Program-made: the position numbers and the translations under genes
DNA from: Erythrobacter sp. HL-111
GTDB lineage: Bacteria > Pseudomonadota > Alphaproteobacteria > Sphingomonadales > Sphingomonadaceae
Direction: 5' to 3'
Length of the DNA stretch: 64,000 nucleotides
Assembly: GCF_900105095.1 (NCBI RefSeq)
Contig: NZ_LT629743.1
Span: 1,860,001 to 1,924,000, forward strand
Notes under the pieces: generated by a model
Database searches by the model: none
The model's input: only the letters and a program-made list of their open reading frames with translations
What the model was told of the DNA's origin: nothing
Part shown: one piece after another, positions 26,977 to 37,370 of the stretch
How positions within the stretch are numbered: position 1 is the first letter of the stretch
Layout of the letters: every line of letters begins with the position of its first letter

Positions 26977-27489
26977 ATGAGCAAGACACATTCCGACATC
27001 CTCGTCCTGCTGCTGGCGGTCGCGATCGTCCTCCTCGCCTATATTGCCTGGGGGTCCGGCGAGCGTGCGGACGGGGCATCGCCCGATCCCGAGCCGCAGC
27101 AAGCCTCGAATGATCCGCGCGAAGCGATCCCCCTCAATGACGAACAGATGCAATTCGCGCTCGCACAGATGCGCGGCTTTCTGGAGGCGATCGAGGATCT
27201 GGAGGCTGCCGAGCTGGAGGGGAACACCGGCGCGATGGCCCGCCTCGCCGGAGCCCACGGGCCGGGAAAGGAGCAGCCGCCGCAAGGCTTTAGAGACCGG
27301 CTGCCAGACACGTTCCAGGCGATGAGCGGCGGGACGAGAAAATCCTTCGCGGCGATGGAGCGGCACCTGTCCGACGGCGATCTCGAAGGTTACAGGGCCG
27401 AGCGACTGGAAGCACTTCGAACCTGCAACACCTGCCACGCCTCCTACCGTTTCGTTTCCGAGACGCGATCGACGCCGAGGCAGCCTTGA
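26977..27489 (+). CDS. Membrane-anchored cytochrome c'-like protein
   Basis: This 170-residue protein has one N-terminal membrane helix (about 7-25), a helical body and a single heme motif CNTCH near residue 150, close to the C-terminus. That placement and the following SYRF are typical of the cytochrome c' / c556 group. It would face the periplasm and carry one covalently bound heme. It heads a same-strand run with the DUF2946-like gene and a TonB receptor, so a link to metal uptake or redox is plausible but unproven. Confidence 0.75.
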   Translation: MSKTHSDILVLLLAVAIVLLAYIAWGSGERADGASPDPEPQQASNDPREAIPLNDEQMQFALAQMRGFLEAIEDLEAAELEGNTGAMARLAGAHGPGKEQPPQGFRDRLPDTFQAMSGGTRKSFAAMERHLSDGDLEGYRAERLEALRTCNTCHASYRFVSETRSTPRQP

Positions 27490-27539
27490 TTTGCGCGCCG
27501 GGTGACAAACCCCCGCCCGTGATCTAGGCGCCGAGCGAC

Positions 27540-27983
27540 ATGCTTTCCGCGTTGAGATCCGTTTCCATGAGGACCCCCGCGATCCTGGCGGTCATGCTGG
27601 CCGCGCTCGTCGCCAGCGTGCTCGTTCCGCGCGGATACATGATCGCCCCGTCCTCGACGCATCTGTTCGAGGTATCGGCCTGCCCCGAAACCAACCCGCT
27701 GGCGCGCATGGTCGCGCAAGGCCAGGGCGAGGGACACCGGCAGGCTCATGCAGCCATGGGCCACGCGGTGGACCCCGCCGACGACGAACCCTTCACGAGC
27801 TCGTCAGGCGGTGACTGCGCGTTCGCGGGATTGGGCGCCCAGGGTCTCGCCCACCATGTCGAATTATGGAACGAGCCGCTTCGCATCGATGCGTCGCCGC
27901 CGGTCCCGTTGCGGACAGAGCCCGCCGAACTGCGGCTGCTGCGATTGCGGCCGCCCCTGCGCGCGCCCCCGCCGAGCGTCTGA
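27540..27983 (+). CDS. DUF2946-like protein
   Basis: This 147-residue protein has an N-terminal membrane helix, then RGYMIAPSS and a Cys-containing SACP, a His-rich middle (EGHRQAHAAMGHAV) and GGDCAFAGLG. This is the layout of DUF2946 proteins, which often stand next to copper TonB receptors. The Met, His and Cys pattern suits copper binding. The first ATG (27540) has another Met nine codons in (27567) that starts closer to the hydrophobic helix and may be the true start. It lies 76 bases before the receptor gene. Confidence 0.68.
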   Translation: MLSALRSVSMRTPAILAVMLAALVASVLVPRGYMIAPSSTHLFEVSACPETNPLARMVAQGQGEGHRQAHAAMGHAVDPADDEPFTSSSGGDCAFAGLGAQGLAHHVELWNEPLRIDASPPVPLRTEPAELRLLRLRPPLRAPPPSV

Positions 27984-28058
27984 CATCCATCATTTTCAGA
28001 CCCGGACGCAGGCCTTCGGCCGGCGTTCGATGGCTCACGCGATTTTCGGACAGATCCA

Positions 28059-30233
28059 ATGGCATTCAACACCCGTGGCCGAGCGATGCTGCTCGCCTCC
28101 CTTTCATTCGCCCCCCTCCACCCGGTTCTGGCGCAGGACACGCCCGAGCGGAACATCACCGAGCAGGACAGGCCCGGGCAGGACAGGCCCCGCAGAACGC
28201 CGGACGATCCGATCCTGATCGACAGGATCGTGGTGAGCGCCGTGCGGCCCGATCGCGCGGCTCCGATCTCCGAGGACGAAATGGCCATGCCGGAACAGAT
28301 CGCCCTTCCGGCCGATGCCACCGCCATCGCTGCCCGTGTGCCCGGCGGTGCCTTCTTCGGAAACGGCACGCTATCGGGCCAGTTGTCCTATCGCGGCCTC
28401 GCCGGAGAACGCGTGCTGGGACGCATCAACGGCCAACGCTTCGCCACCGGCGGGCCGAACGCGATGGACCCGCCCTTCCACTACGCGCCTTCCGTTCTCG
28501 TCGAAAGGATCGACGTTGCCCGGGGCATCGCTCCGGTCGCGCAGGGCCCCTCGCTCGCCGGGGCGGTCAACGTGCAATTGTTCGAAACCGATTTCGCCGA
28601 TGGCCCCGACCTGTCGGCCGACCTTCGTTTCACCAGTCAGTATCGCAGCGTCGACGACAGCTACGCCGTGGGCGGCATGGCCGGCGTGTCGAACGACAGG
28701 TGGCGCTTCGGCGTCCTTGCCAGCCGCGAGGAAGGCGAGGACTACGAATTTCCCGGAGGGACCGCAGCCGGCACCTCCTTCGAGCGCAACCTCTATGGCG
28801 CCCATGCCGGTTTCCGGACCGGTGCGGGCGAGCTTTTCCTCGAATACAGGCGCAGCGAAACCGATCCGACCGGCAACCCGCCCTTTTTCCTCGACATCGT
28901 TTTCTTCGACACGGACTTCCTCCAGGGCGGCTTTCGCGGCGAGATCGCGGACGATGTGGAATTGACGCTGCGACTGGGCCATGTCGCCGTGCGTCACCTC
29001 ATGGACAACCAGACCACGCGCGACCCGGCGGCACCGCCCGACCGGGCGCGGGCTACGTTCGCCGATGCCGATACGAGCACCGCGGAACTCGCCGTGCGGA
29101 TCGGCAAGGCGAATTCCTATCTCCAGGTCGGTGCTGATGCCGAACTTACCGACAAGTCCGTCACCATCACCAACCCCTTCAACGACGGGTTCTTCGTGGA
29201 ATCGCAGCCCGATGTGCAGGCGGAGCGCATCGGCGCCTTCGCCCAGTGGCGCGGCGCGGCGGGCCAGGTCGAATTCGAGCTCGGTGCGCGGGTGGACAGC
29301 ACCGACCAGTCGGCCGGCGAGCCGCAACTCGGCGCGGCCGTGCCGATGGGGCCGCGCGGACTGGCCGCGGCCTTCGCGGCCGCCGATCGCGAGACGCGGC
29401 AAACCACCGTGGACGCGATTCTGCGCAGCTGGCTCCCGCTTGGCGATATCACGCCGCGGCTGACGCTCGCCCGAAAGGAACGCGTGGCAAGCCTGCTCGA
29501 ACGGTTCGGCTGGCTGCCGACCGAGGCGAGCTTCGGCCTCGCCGACGGCAACATCTATGTCGGCAATCCGGACCTGGCGCCGGAAACCGCGTGGATCGCC
29601 GAAATCGGTTTCGATCTCGACGCGGGCGCATTCTCGCTCCGCCCGACTGCCTTCTACCGGCGTGTCGACGATTTCATCCAGGGCGTTCCCTTCGACGAAA
29701 CGATCGGCGTGATCGACAGCCCGGTCGAAATGATCGCCGCCATGAGCGGAGATCCCACGCCGCTCCAATTCGGCAACGTGGACGCGGAGCTGTTCGGGAT
29801 CGACATGGATTTCGCCGTGAGGACGGTGGATCGGATCGAAGTGAGCGGAACGGCCGGCTTCGTGAGGGGCAAACGCCGCGATGCGGACGACAACCTGTAT
29901 CGCATACCGCCTGCAAACCTGCGCCTGTCGGGCGCATACCGGGGCGACGGCTTTTCTTTCGGGGCCGAAGTGTTCGCCGCCGCCGGCCAGGACGAGGTTT
30001 CGGCATTCAACGAGGAGGAGCCCAGCGAATCCTTCGCGGTCGTGGGCCTGTTCGCGCGCTATGACCTTGCCCGGGGCCTCGCCATCGAAGCGGGCGTGGA
30101 GAACCTGTTCGACGAGTTCTATGCCCCGCACCTGGCGGGCCGCAACCGGTTCGGGGCTTCCGACGTGCCCCTGTTCGAACGGTTGCCCGGGCCGGGACGC
30201 GGCGTCTGGGCGCGATTGACGGGGCGCTTCTAA
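28059..30233 (+). CDS. TonB-dependent receptor, possibly for copper
   Basis: This 724-residue TonB-dependent receptor has a signal peptide (ending VLAQ near residue 25), a plug around LSYRGLAGERVLGRINGQRF and PFHYAPSVLVERIDVARG, and a barrel ending WARLTGRF. The plug stretch GGPNAMDPPFHY resembles the copper receptors OprC/NosA, where NxMDxPxxY is a landmark. The DUF2946-like gene just upstream supports copper. No Fur or Zur site was seen in front. Copper is inferred; the receptor call is certain. Confidence 0.8.
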   Translation: MAFNTRGRAMLLASLSFAPLHPVLAQDTPERNITEQDRPGQDRPRRTPDDPILIDRIVVSAVRPDRAAPISEDEMAMPEQIALPADATAIAARVPGGAFFGNGTLSGQLSYRGLAGERVLGRINGQRFATGGPNAMDPPFHYAPSVLVERIDVARGIAPVAQGPSLAGAVNVQLFETDFADGPDLSADLRFTSQYRSVDDSYAVGGMAGVSNDRWRFGVLASREEGEDYEFPGGTAAGTSFERNLYGAHAGFRTGAGELFLEYRRSETDPTGNPPFFLDIVFFDTDFLQGGFRGEIADDVELTLRLGHVAVRHLMDNQTTRDPAAPPDRARATFADADTSTAELAVRIGKANSYLQVGADAELTDKSVTITNPFNDGFFVESQPDVQAERIGAFAQWRGAAGQVEFELGARVDSTDQSAGEPQLGAAVPMGPRGLAAAFAAADRETRQTTVDAILRSWLPLGDITPRLTLARKERVASLLERFGWLPTEASFGLADGNIYVGNPDLAPETAWIAEIGFDLDAGAFSLRPTAFYRRVDDFIQGVPFDETIGVIDSPVEMIAAMSGDPTPLQFGNVDAELFGIDMDFAVRTVDRIEVSGTAGFVRGKRRDADDNLYRIPPANLRLSGAYRGDGFSFGAEVFAAAGQDEVSAFNEEEPSESFAVVGLFARYDLARGLAIEAGVENLFDEFYAPHLAGRNRFGASDVPLFERLPGPGRGVWARLTGRF

Positions 30234-30321
30234 GGAAGCGCCCCCTGCAACGGAATGGTCCGCAACCCGAAAGCGCATCGCTCCGCGCCTCGACGGCGCG
30301 GTTCCCATCCTTGAACGGAAA

Positions 30322-30408
<87 letters not shown>

Positions 30409-30615
30409 ACTTGTCGGCCACGGGGCCAAAGCGCGTCCGTGCCGGGTAGGAGCGCGCCAATAGCGAGCGGTGGGTCCTCCTGTCAACGCCCGGCGCAAGC
30501 TTCGGGCAAAGGAGTTCTTCAGCCTTGCTCCCCGGAGCGGATTGGCGCATGGCGCGTTGGAAGGCCGAACCATCGCTTCGCGCCCCTCCCACGCCAGCCG
30601 ACCATCGAACCGCGC

Positions 30616-31578
30616 ATGACCAGAACCCCTCCCCTCTTCGATTCGCTCGTCACCGTTTTCGGCGGAAGCGGCTTCATCGGGAATTACGTCGCGCAAAGCC
30701 TGCTCGAACGCGGCGCGCGCCTGCGGATCGCCAGCCGCCATCCCGAACACAGCCATTCGCTCAAACCGCTCGCCAATCTCGGCCAGCTGCAGTTCGCGCG
30801 CTGCGACATCACCAAGGAGGCTTCGCTCGCCGCCGCGCTTCACGGGGCGACGCACGTGGTCAACCTCGTCGGGGCGTTCGAGGGCGACCTCGAAAAGCTG
30901 ATGGGCGAGGCCCCCGGCGCCATGGCCCGCATCGCCAGGGCGAACGGGGCGCGCGCCTTCGTCCACATGAGCGCGATCGGGCCGGATGCCAATTCGACCG
31001 CTGCCTATGCCCGCGCCAAGGCGCTCGGCGAGACGCGCGTGCGCGAAGCCTTCCCCGAGGCGACGATCCTGCGGCCCTCGATCGTCTTCGGCAAGGACGA
31101 CAATTTCCTCAACATGTTCGGGCAGCTCATCGCGACGATGCCGATCCTGCCGGTCTTCGGGCCGAAGGCGAAGCTGCAGCTCGTCCATGTCGACGACGTC
31201 GCCGAGGCGATCGCGGTCGCGCTCGAACATCCCGAAACCCATGGCGGGCACATCTACGAACTGGGCGGGCCGGAACAGCTCACCATGATGGAGATAAACG
31301 AGCGCATCGCCGCGGCGCAGGGGCGCAAGCGGCGGTTCATCGCCATGTCGGATTCGATGTCCGGCCTGTTCGCCAGCCTGCCGGGGACCCCGATGAGCAA
31401 GGACCAGTGGACCCTGCTTCAGCCGGGCAGCACGGTCAGCGGGGAGCATCGCACCTTCGCCGACCTCGGGATCGAGCCCAAGCCGCTCGGCCTGTTCCTC
31501 GACAAGTGGATGGTGCGCTACCGCAAGCAGGGCCGCTTCGGGCTGGATAACGTGCGGAGCGACACGCGCGCCACCTGA
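30616..31578 (+). CDS. NAD(P)H-binding complex I subunit-like reductase (NDUFA9 type)
   Basis: This 320-residue atypical short-chain dehydrogenase has the Rossmann motif TVFGGSGFIGNYV at residues 12-24. FVHMSAIGPD and YARAKALGE (Tyr and Lys of the active site region) follow, then ILRPSIVFGKDDNFLN. It matches the bacterial relatives of mitochondrial complex I subunit NDUFA9, a family linked to quinone biosynthesis or complex I stability. ATG 30616 fits the family start; the frame is open upstream without homology. Confidence 0.85.
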   Translation: MTRTPPLFDSLVTVFGGSGFIGNYVAQSLLERGARLRIASRHPEHSHSLKPLANLGQLQFARCDITKEASLAAALHGATHVVNLVGAFEGDLEKLMGEAPGAMARIARANGARAFVHMSAIGPDANSTAAYARAKALGETRVREAFPEATILRPSIVFGKDDNFLNMFGQLIATMPILPVFGPKAKLQLVHVDDVAEAIAVALEHPETHGGHIYELGGPEQLTMMEINERIAAAQGRKRRFIAMSDSMSGLFASLPGTPMSKDQWTLLQPGSTVSGEHRTFADLGIEPKPLGLFLDKWMVRYRKQGRFGLDNVRSDTRAT

Positions 31579-31609
31579 CCGCGCGCCGCGCCGCGATCGG
31601 GTCGGCGGC

Positions 31610-32485
31610 TCAGAGCGCGGCCTCGTAGAGCGCGAGCAGGTCTTCGTAGGCCTTTTCCGCCGCGGCTTCGGCATAGGCTGGGCTGTCGGGCACGGTCCAG
31701 CCGTGATCGCCTTCGTAGACCTCGATCCTCGCCGGAACCGCGGCGACCCCGGCGGCCTTGGCGAAGAGCAGCTTGGCGCTCGGTTCCTTCGCGTGGTCAT
31801 CCTCGGCGATGGCGATCAGGAGCCGCGCCTCGACCTCGTCCAGCATGTTGTGCGGGCTGTCCGGATTGTCCCCACGCACGAGGCCCCCGCCGTGGAAGCT
31901 TGCCGCCGCCCTGATCCGGGAAGGCACCGCGGCCGCGCTCCAGATCGCGAAGGGTCCGCCCATGCAATAGCCCTGCGTGCCGATGCCCCTGCCCGCATCG
32001 ACCGCCGCCTGCCGGTCGAGCCAGTCCGCCGCCGCCGCCGCGTCGCGCCCGATCGCCGCAGCGTCGAGCCTGTCGCGCCAGGGTCCGACCTTGTCGAAGC
32101 CGCCCTGATCGACGAAGGCGGCGAAATCGGCGAACTGTTCGCCCGGGGCGTCGCGGTAATAGGGGTTGAGGACGAGCACGGCATAGCCCTCCCCCGCCAG
32201 CCGGCGCGCCATGTTCCGCTTCGCCTCGCGCAGGGCGGCGATGTCGGGCCAGAACACGACGCCGGGATGCCTGCCGTCGTCGGGATGGACGAAGAAGGCA
32301 TCCATCGTCCCGTCGGCGGTTGCGAAGGTGACGCCGGTTTCCGTAAGGACCGGTCGGTCCTCGACTTCGCGGCGCGCCTCGCCCGCGGCGCAGGCCGCGA
32401 CCGTCGCCGCGCCCGCCAGGGCTCCGAAATCCCGCCGGCTGATCGCCTGCCTTGCCCAGTCCGCCAGCTTCGCCTCGTCGCACAT
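31610..32485 (-). CDS. Dienelactone hydrolase family protein
   Basis: This 291-residue alpha/beta hydrolase has the nucleophile elbow GYCMGG (Cys nucleophile) and a C-terminal His in YEGDHGW, the dienelactone hydrolase triad. An N-terminal twin-arginine-like stretch SRRDFGALAGAATVAACAAG could be a Tat signal, so it may be exported. ATG 32485 follows a GGAG site. It probably hydrolyses esters or lactones; the actual substrate is unknown. It is divergent from the PQQ dehydrogenase gene, with 107 bases between. Confidence 0.87.
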   Translation of the reverse strand: MCDEAKLADWARQAISRRDFGALAGAATVAACAAGEARREVEDRPVLTETGVTFATADGTMDAFFVHPDDGRHPGVVFWPDIAALREAKRNMARRLAGEGYAVLVLNPYYRDAPGEQFADFAAFVDQGGFDKVGPWRDRLDAAAIGRDAAAAADWLDRQAAVDAGRGIGTQGYCMGGPFAIWSAAAVPSRIRAAASFHGGGLVRGDNPDSPHNMLDEVEARLLIAIAEDDHAKEPSAKLLFAKAAGVAAVPARIEVYEGDHGWTVPDSPAYAEAAAEKAYEDLLALYEAAL

Positions 32486-32592
32486 GATCGTTTCTCCTTG
32501 GCCCGCCCGGCGCAACAAGTGACACGCAATCGGGCAATGGACAACCGCCGGATTGCGCGGCAGGATGGGTGTTCAATGGGAGAGGAAAACCG

Positions 32593-34776
32593 ATGATGAT
32601 GATGCGATGGGTGGCAGCGCCGGCGGCGCTGCTGGGCGCGCTGGCGCTCGGCAGTTGCGACGGGGTCTTCAGCGAGGCGGTTGCCGGGGAAAGCGGCATC
32701 ACCGCCGCCATGCTGGCGAACGCGGACGGGGACACGGCGAACTGGATCACCCACGGGCGGACCTATTCGGAACAGCGCTTCTCGCCGCTCGACAGCGTCA
32801 ACACGGGCAATGTCGCCGACCTCGGCCTCGCCTGGTTCGCCGACATGGACACCGCGCGCGGACAGGAGGCGACGCCGCTGGTGATCGACGGCAAGCTCTA
32901 CGTGACCAGCGCCTGGAGCAAGGTCTTCGCCTTCGACGCCGCGACGGGGGAGCCGCTGTGGCAGTACGACCCCGAAGTGCCGGGCGAAACCGCGGTCAAG
33001 GCCTGCTGCGATGTCGTCAACCGCGGCCTTGCCGCGTGGGGCGACACGCTCTTCCTCGGCACGCTCGACGGGCGGCTGGTCGCGCTCGACCGGGAAAGCG
33101 GCGCAGTGAAGTGGGAAAAGGTCACCGTCGACCAGTCGAAAAGCTACACCGTCACCGGCGCGCCGCGCGTGATCGACGGCAAGGTCATCATCGGCAATGG
33201 CGGCGCCGAATTCGGCGTGCGCGGCTATGTCGCGGCCTATGACGCGGCCGACGGCGAGGAATTGTGGCGCTTCTACACCGTGCCGGGCGGCGACGACGGC
33301 GAAGACGCCCCGGCGCACCTGAAAAAGGCGGCCGAGACCTGGAACATGGACGTGCTCGGCTCCTCCGACGCGATCGGCGGCGGGGGCACGGTGTGGGATT
33401 CGATGGCCCATGATCCCGAGCTCGACCTGCTCTATATCGGGGTCGGCAATGGTTCGCCCTGGAACCGCGCCTATCGGTCGCCCGGCGAGGACGGGACCGG
33501 CGAGGGCGACAACCTCTACCTTTCCTCGATCGTCGCGATCCGGCCCGATACCGGCGAATATGTCTGGCACTACCAGACGACGCCGGGCGAAACCTGGGAC
33601 TTCACCGCGACCCAGCACATCGTGCTCGCCGACATGGAAATCGACGGCGAGATGCGGCAGGTGCTGATGCAGGCGCCCAAGAACGGCTTCTTCTACGTGA
33701 TCGACCGCAGGACGGGCGAATTCATCAGCGCAGAGCCCTATGTCTCGCTCAACTGGGCGAAGGGGATCGATCCCGCCACGGGTCGCCCGATCGAGAACCC
33801 GGAGACGCGCATCGACAAGACCGGCAAGCCCGCGCTCGTCCTGCCGGGCGCGCTGGGCGGGCACAACTGGCACCCGATGGCCTATCACCCGGACGAGAAC
33901 CTCGTCTACATTCCGGCCTTCGAGGCAGGGATGATGTATGCGCCCGAAGCCAACTGGAAACCCGACCGGGCGCGCGGTTTCAATGTCGGCTTCGAACTGG
34001 GGGCGGGCGACCTGCCGCCGGGCATGGGGATCCGGCGCGAGGTCGCGGGGTCCTTGCGCGGGATGCTGGTCGCGTGGGACCCGGTCAAGCAGGAACCGCG
34101 CTGGACAGTGGAACATCCGGGTCCGTGGAACGGCGGCCTGCTCGCGACCGGGGGCGGGCTCGTCTTCCAGGGGACCGCAGGCAGCGAATTCAACGCCTAT
34201 GACGCGGCAAGCGGGGAAAAGCTGTGGAGCTTTCCCGCGCAGACCGGGGTGGTCGCCCCGCCCATCACCTACACCGTCGGCGGCGAGCAATATGTCGCCG
34301 TGCTCGCGGGCTGGGGCGGGGCCTATGCCCTGTCGGTCGACGGGGCGCTGATCGAACAGAAGGCGCCGGTGCGAAACGTCTCGCGCCTGCTGGTGTTCAA
34401 GCTCGGCGCCGACGGCGAACTGCCGCCCGAACCCGAACTCGCCGACCTCCCGCTCGACCCCCCGCCGAGCCGCGCCTCGGCCGAGACGGTCGCGCTGGGC
34501 GAGGCGAAGTACGGCCGCTACTGCGCCGTGTGCCATGCCCCGGCGGCGGTGGGTTCGACCGTGCTCCCCGACCTCAGGCGCGCGGGTTCGCTCGGCGACC
34601 AGCGCGCGTGGCAGGCGGTGGTGCATGACGGCCTGCTCAAGGACAACGGCATGGCGGGCTTCGGCTCTTCGATGAGCAAGGAGGAGATCGAGGCGATCCG
34701 CGCCTATGTCATCCACCGCGCGAACGAGGACAAGGCGATGGAGCGCGAACGCGGCAAGCGGGTGGCGAAGCGCTAG
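32593..34776 (+). CDS. PQQ-dependent quinohemoprotein alcohol dehydrogenase
   Basis: This 727-residue periplasmic enzyme is an eight-bladed propeller with tryptophan-docking repeats. It has the vicinal disulfide ACCDVVNRG near residue 138 and the catalytic Asp in TWDFTATQ. A C-terminal cytochrome c domain has CAVCHAP near residue 643. It oxidises alcohols to aldehydes and passes electrons from PQQ to heme. The signal sequence ends LGSC, so it may be lipid-anchored. The start at 32593 has GGGAGAGG ahead. No pqq synthesis genes are in the window. Confidence 0.93.
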   Translation: MMMMRWVAAPAALLGALALGSCDGVFSEAVAGESGITAAMLANADGDTANWITHGRTYSEQRFSPLDSVNTGNVADLGLAWFADMDTARGQEATPLVIDGKLYVTSAWSKVFAFDAATGEPLWQYDPEVPGETAVKACCDVVNRGLAAWGDTLFLGTLDGRLVALDRESGAVKWEKVTVDQSKSYTVTGAPRVIDGKVIIGNGGAEFGVRGYVAAYDAADGEELWRFYTVPGGDDGEDAPAHLKKAAETWNMDVLGSSDAIGGGGTVWDSMAHDPELDLLYIGVGNGSPWNRAYRSPGEDGTGEGDNLYLSSIVAIRPDTGEYVWHYQTTPGETWDFTATQHIVLADMEIDGEMRQVLMQAPKNGFFYVIDRRTGEFISAEPYVSLNWAKGIDPATGRPIENPETRIDKTGKPALVLPGALGGHNWHPMAYHPDENLVYIPAFEAGMMYAPEANWKPDRARGFNVGFELGAGDLPPGMGIRREVAGSLRGMLVAWDPVKQEPRWTVEHPGPWNGGLLATGGGLVFQGTAGSEFNAYDAASGEKLWSFPAQTGVVAPPITYTVGGEQYVAVLAGWGGAYALSVDGALIEQKAPVRNVSRLLVFKLGADGELPPEPELADLPLDPPPSRASAETVALGEAKYGRYCAVCHAPAAVGSTVLPDLRRAGSLGDQRAWQAVVHDGLLKDNGMAGFGSSMSKEEIEAIRAYVIHRANEDKAMERERGKRVAKR

Positions 34777-34793
34777 GGAAGAAGCGCCAAGGG

Positions 34794-35660
34794 CTAACCG
34801 CGAAAGACCACGGTGCGGTTCCCGTTAAGGAGCACGCGCTCCTCGACGAACAGCCGCACCGCCTCGGCCAGCACGCGGCGCTCTATGTCGCGGCCCTTGC
34901 GCACGAGGTCGGATGCGCTGTCGGCATGGGTTATGCGCTCGACATCCTGGTGGATGATCGGTCCCTCATCGAGGTCGCCGGTCACGAAATGCGCGGTCGC
35001 GCCGATGATCTTGACGCCACGCTCGTAAGCCTGGGTGTAGGGGCGCGCGCCCTTGAAGCCGGGCAGGAAACTGTGGTGAATGTTGATGCAGCGTCCGGCG
35101 AAATGGCGCGCTTGCGCATCGGAAAAGATCTGCATGTAGCGCGCGAGCACCACCAGATCGGCCTGCAATTCCTCGGCGAGGGCCCGCAGGGCCTCCTCCT
35201 GCTCCTCCTTGGTTTCCGGCGTGACGGGCAGGTAATGAAACGGGATTTCCCCGATATCGCTGCGGATCGCGACCTCGCGCGGGTGATTGGAGATGATCGC
35301 GACCGGGTCGATCGGAAGTTCCCCCGTGCGCCAGCGATAGAGGAGGTCCACGAGGCAATGGTCGAACTTGCTGACCATGATGATGACCCTGCGCGGGCGA
35401 TCCCGACGGGCCAGTTTCCACTCCATCGCGTGCGCGTCGGCAAAGTCTGAGAATTCGGTCTTCAGCCGGTCGGCCGCGACCCCGTCCGGGTCGAAAGCGA
35501 TCCGCATGAAGAAGCGGTCCCCTGCCCCGCTGGGCGGCCGGTCATTGAACTGCTGCGCGTCGAGGATGTTGCATCCCCGCTCGTAGAGAAAGCCCGTCAC
35601 CAGCGCGGTAATCCCGGGCTGGTCGGCACAGGACAGGGTCAGGATCAGCGGCTCGCCCAT
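34794..35660 (-). CDS. purU: Formyltetrahydrofolate deformylase
   Basis: This 288-residue protein has an N-terminal ACT domain ([19 protein letters not shown]) and a C-terminal formyltransferase fold with [14 protein letters not shown] and [17 protein letters not shown] (catalytic Asn, His and Asp). It releases formate from 10-formyltetrahydrofolate, feeding formate to PurT. The purT gene is 1.7 kb away on the same strand. The stop-start gap to the upstream monooxygenase gene is only 4 bases, implying one operon. Confidence 0.95.
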   Translation of the reverse strand: MGEPLILTLSCADQPGITALVTGFLYERGCNILDAQQFNDRPPSGAGDRFFMRIAFDPDGVAADRLKTEFSDFADAHAMEWKLARRDRPRRVIIMVSKFDHCLVDLLYRWRTGELPIDPVAIISNHPREVAIRSDIGEIPFHYLPVTPETKEEQEEALRALAEELQADLVVLARYMQIFSDAQARHFAGRCINIHHSFLPGFKGARPYTQAYERGVKIIGATAHFVTGDLDEGPIIHQDVERITHADSASDLVRKGRDIERRVLAEAVRLFVEERVLLNGNRTVVFRG

Positions 35661-35664
35661 CCCT

Positions 35665-36687
35665 TCATGCCCTGCGCCGAGTGAGCGCCTCTTCGCATTC
35701 GTCCATCAGCTGGGCGATGATGTCGGCGACCGGCTCCTCGCTCTTGACCATGCCGACCGACTGGCCGGCCATCAGCGAGCCGTTTTCGACATCGCCGTCC
35801 ACCACCGCGCGGCGCAGCGCGCCCGCCCAGTAATGCTCGACCTGCAATTGCGCCTCGGCCATGGCGATCTCGCCCCGGTCGAGCGTGCCCGCGATCTCGC
35901 GCTGCTTCGCGGTGAATTCCTCGGTGCCCCGGTTCTTGAGCGCGCGCACCGGGATGACGGGAAGGCGGGCATCGACCTGCACGCTCGCCACCGCATCGCG
36001 GGCCGAGGCGCGAAAGAACGCCTTCTTGAAGTCTGGATGGGCAATGCTCTCGGTCGCGCAGGCGAACCGCGTGCCCAGCTGCACGCCCGCCGCGCCCATT
36101 TCCAGATATCCCGCGATCGCCTGGCCGCGCCCGATGCCCCCGGCGACGAAGACGACGTGATCTTCGGAAAGTTCGGGAAGCATTTCCTGCGCCAGCACGC
36201 TGGTGGAAACCGGGCCGATATGCCCGCCCGCTTCCATCCCCTCGATCACCAGCGCGTCCGCGCCGGAACGCAGCAGCTTCTTCGCCAGCGCCAGGGTCGG
36301 CGCGAAGCAGATCACCTTCGCCGGGTTCGCGCCGCCCTTGATCGCCTCGACGCTGCCCTTGGGCGGGATGCCCCCGGCAAGGACGACATGGCCGACGCCG
36401 TGCTTCCCGCACACCGCGATGAGGTCAAACAGGTCCGGGTGCATGGTGATGAGGTTCACGCCGAAGGGCCGGTCCGTCAGCGCCTTCGTCGCGGCGATCT
36501 CCGCATCGAGCAGGTCGGGCGTCATCGCCCCGCAGGCGATCACGCCGAAGCCGCCTGCATTGGAAATGGCCGAAACGAGATTGCGCTCGGACACCCAGCT
36601 CATCGCGCCGCACATGATCGCGGTCTCGCAGCCGAGAAAGGCGGTGCCGCGCCGCATCAGCGCGCGGGTCTTGGAATGGCTTGTCAT
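35665..36687 (-). CDS. Nitronate monooxygenase family flavoprotein
   Basis: This 340-residue FMN-binding TIM barrel of the nitronate monooxygenase / 2-nitropropane dioxygenase family has [21 protein letters not shown] (catalytic His) and [12 protein letters not shown] (phosphate binding). It oxidises alkyl nitronates to carbonyls and nitrite, or acts as an NADH:quinone reductase; FabK-type enoyl reductases are related. It is the first gene of the purU unit. Confidence 0.9.
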   Translation of the reverse strand: MTSHSKTRALMRRGTAFLGCETAIMCGAMSWVSERNLVSAISNAGGFGVIACGAMTPDLLDAEIAATKALTDRPFGVNLITMHPDLFDLIAVCGKHGVGHVVLAGGIPPKGSVEAIKGGANPAKVICFAPTLALAKKLLRSGADALVIEGMEAGGHIGPVSTSVLAQEMLPELSEDHVVFVAGGIGRGQAIAGYLEMGAAGVQLGTRFACATESIAHPDFKKAFFRASARDAVASVQVDARLPVIPVRALKNRGTEEFTAKQREIAGTLDRGEIAMAEAQLQVEHYWAGALRRAVVDGDVENGSLMAGQSVGMVKSEEPVADIIAQLMDECEEALTRRRA

Positions 36688-36954
36688 GATCGGTCCTTTT
36701 GCGCCCCGCGATTAGGCCCAAGGGCGGATCGGGGCAAGCATTGAGGGCGGGCTGGCGCGTCCTCCTTTGCGGGATCCGGCGTCACGCGCCTGCCTTCCGG
36801 TCATTGCGTTGCAACAGAATAATATTGCGTTTGCAAGCAATCTGAAAACAAGCTGAAACATGAATCGAGTAGGGCGGCAGCGTCGGTCCCCCTTCTCTTC
36901 CCCGCAACGGACCGGCTGCAACCGAACTCGCACGAACGAAAAGGTCCCCGTCCC

Positions 36955-37308
36955 ATGTTCAATCGCATCATCACCCTCGCCCTCGCCGCCGCGATTGCCG
37001 GTGCCGCGACCCTCCCCGCCGCCGCGCAGGCGGCCGAACCGGCGACCGCCAAGGTCGCGCTCGCCGATCTCGACCTCACCACCAAGGCCGGGCGCGACGC
37101 GCTCGACCGTCGGATCGACCGGGCCGCCCGCAAGGTCTGCGGCGGCCAGCCCGACCTGCGCAACCTCGGGGCCTTCGGCGCCTTCCGCAAATGCGTCGAC
37201 ACCGCCCGCGCCGGCACCGAAGAGCAGGTTCGCGTCGCGCTGGACGCGGCCAATGCCCGCCGCGTCGCGATGATCGCCGACAAGCTGGGCGTCGTCTCGA
37301 TCTTCTGA
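36955..37308 (+). CDS. UrcA family protein
   Basis: This 117-residue secreted protein has a signal peptide (about 1-26, ending AQAAE) and the UrcA pattern VALADLDLTTKAGRDALDRRIDRAARKVCG, then KCVDTARAGT. The two Cys may form a disulfide. UrcA proteins are common and abundant in sphingomonads and Caulobacter; their function is not known. The 267-base region upstream (36688-36954) is AT-richer, for example 36808-36860, and probably holds the promoter. A hairpin follows at 37331. Confidence 0.88.
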   Translation: MFNRIITLALAAAIAGAATLPAAAQAAEPATAKVALADLDLTTKAGRDALDRRIDRAARKVCGGQPDLRNLGAFGAFRKCVDTARAGTEEQVRVALDAANARRVAMIADKLGVVSIF

Positions 37309-37330
37309 TCGCACGCGACCGTGAAACAGG

Positions 37331-37360
37331 GGTCGGCCTTTCCATCGCGAAAGGCCGGCC
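37331..37360 (+). terminator. Probable Rho-independent terminator between urcA and purT
   Basis: A 12-bp stem (GGTCGGCCTTTC with GAAAGGCCGGCC, one G-T pair) closes a 6-base loop. A weak T run follows (cttcgcgtttt). It ends urcA and could also serve the convergent purT gene, whose stop lies 11 bases further on. Confidence 0.75.
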
Positions 37361-37370
37361 CTTCGCGTTT

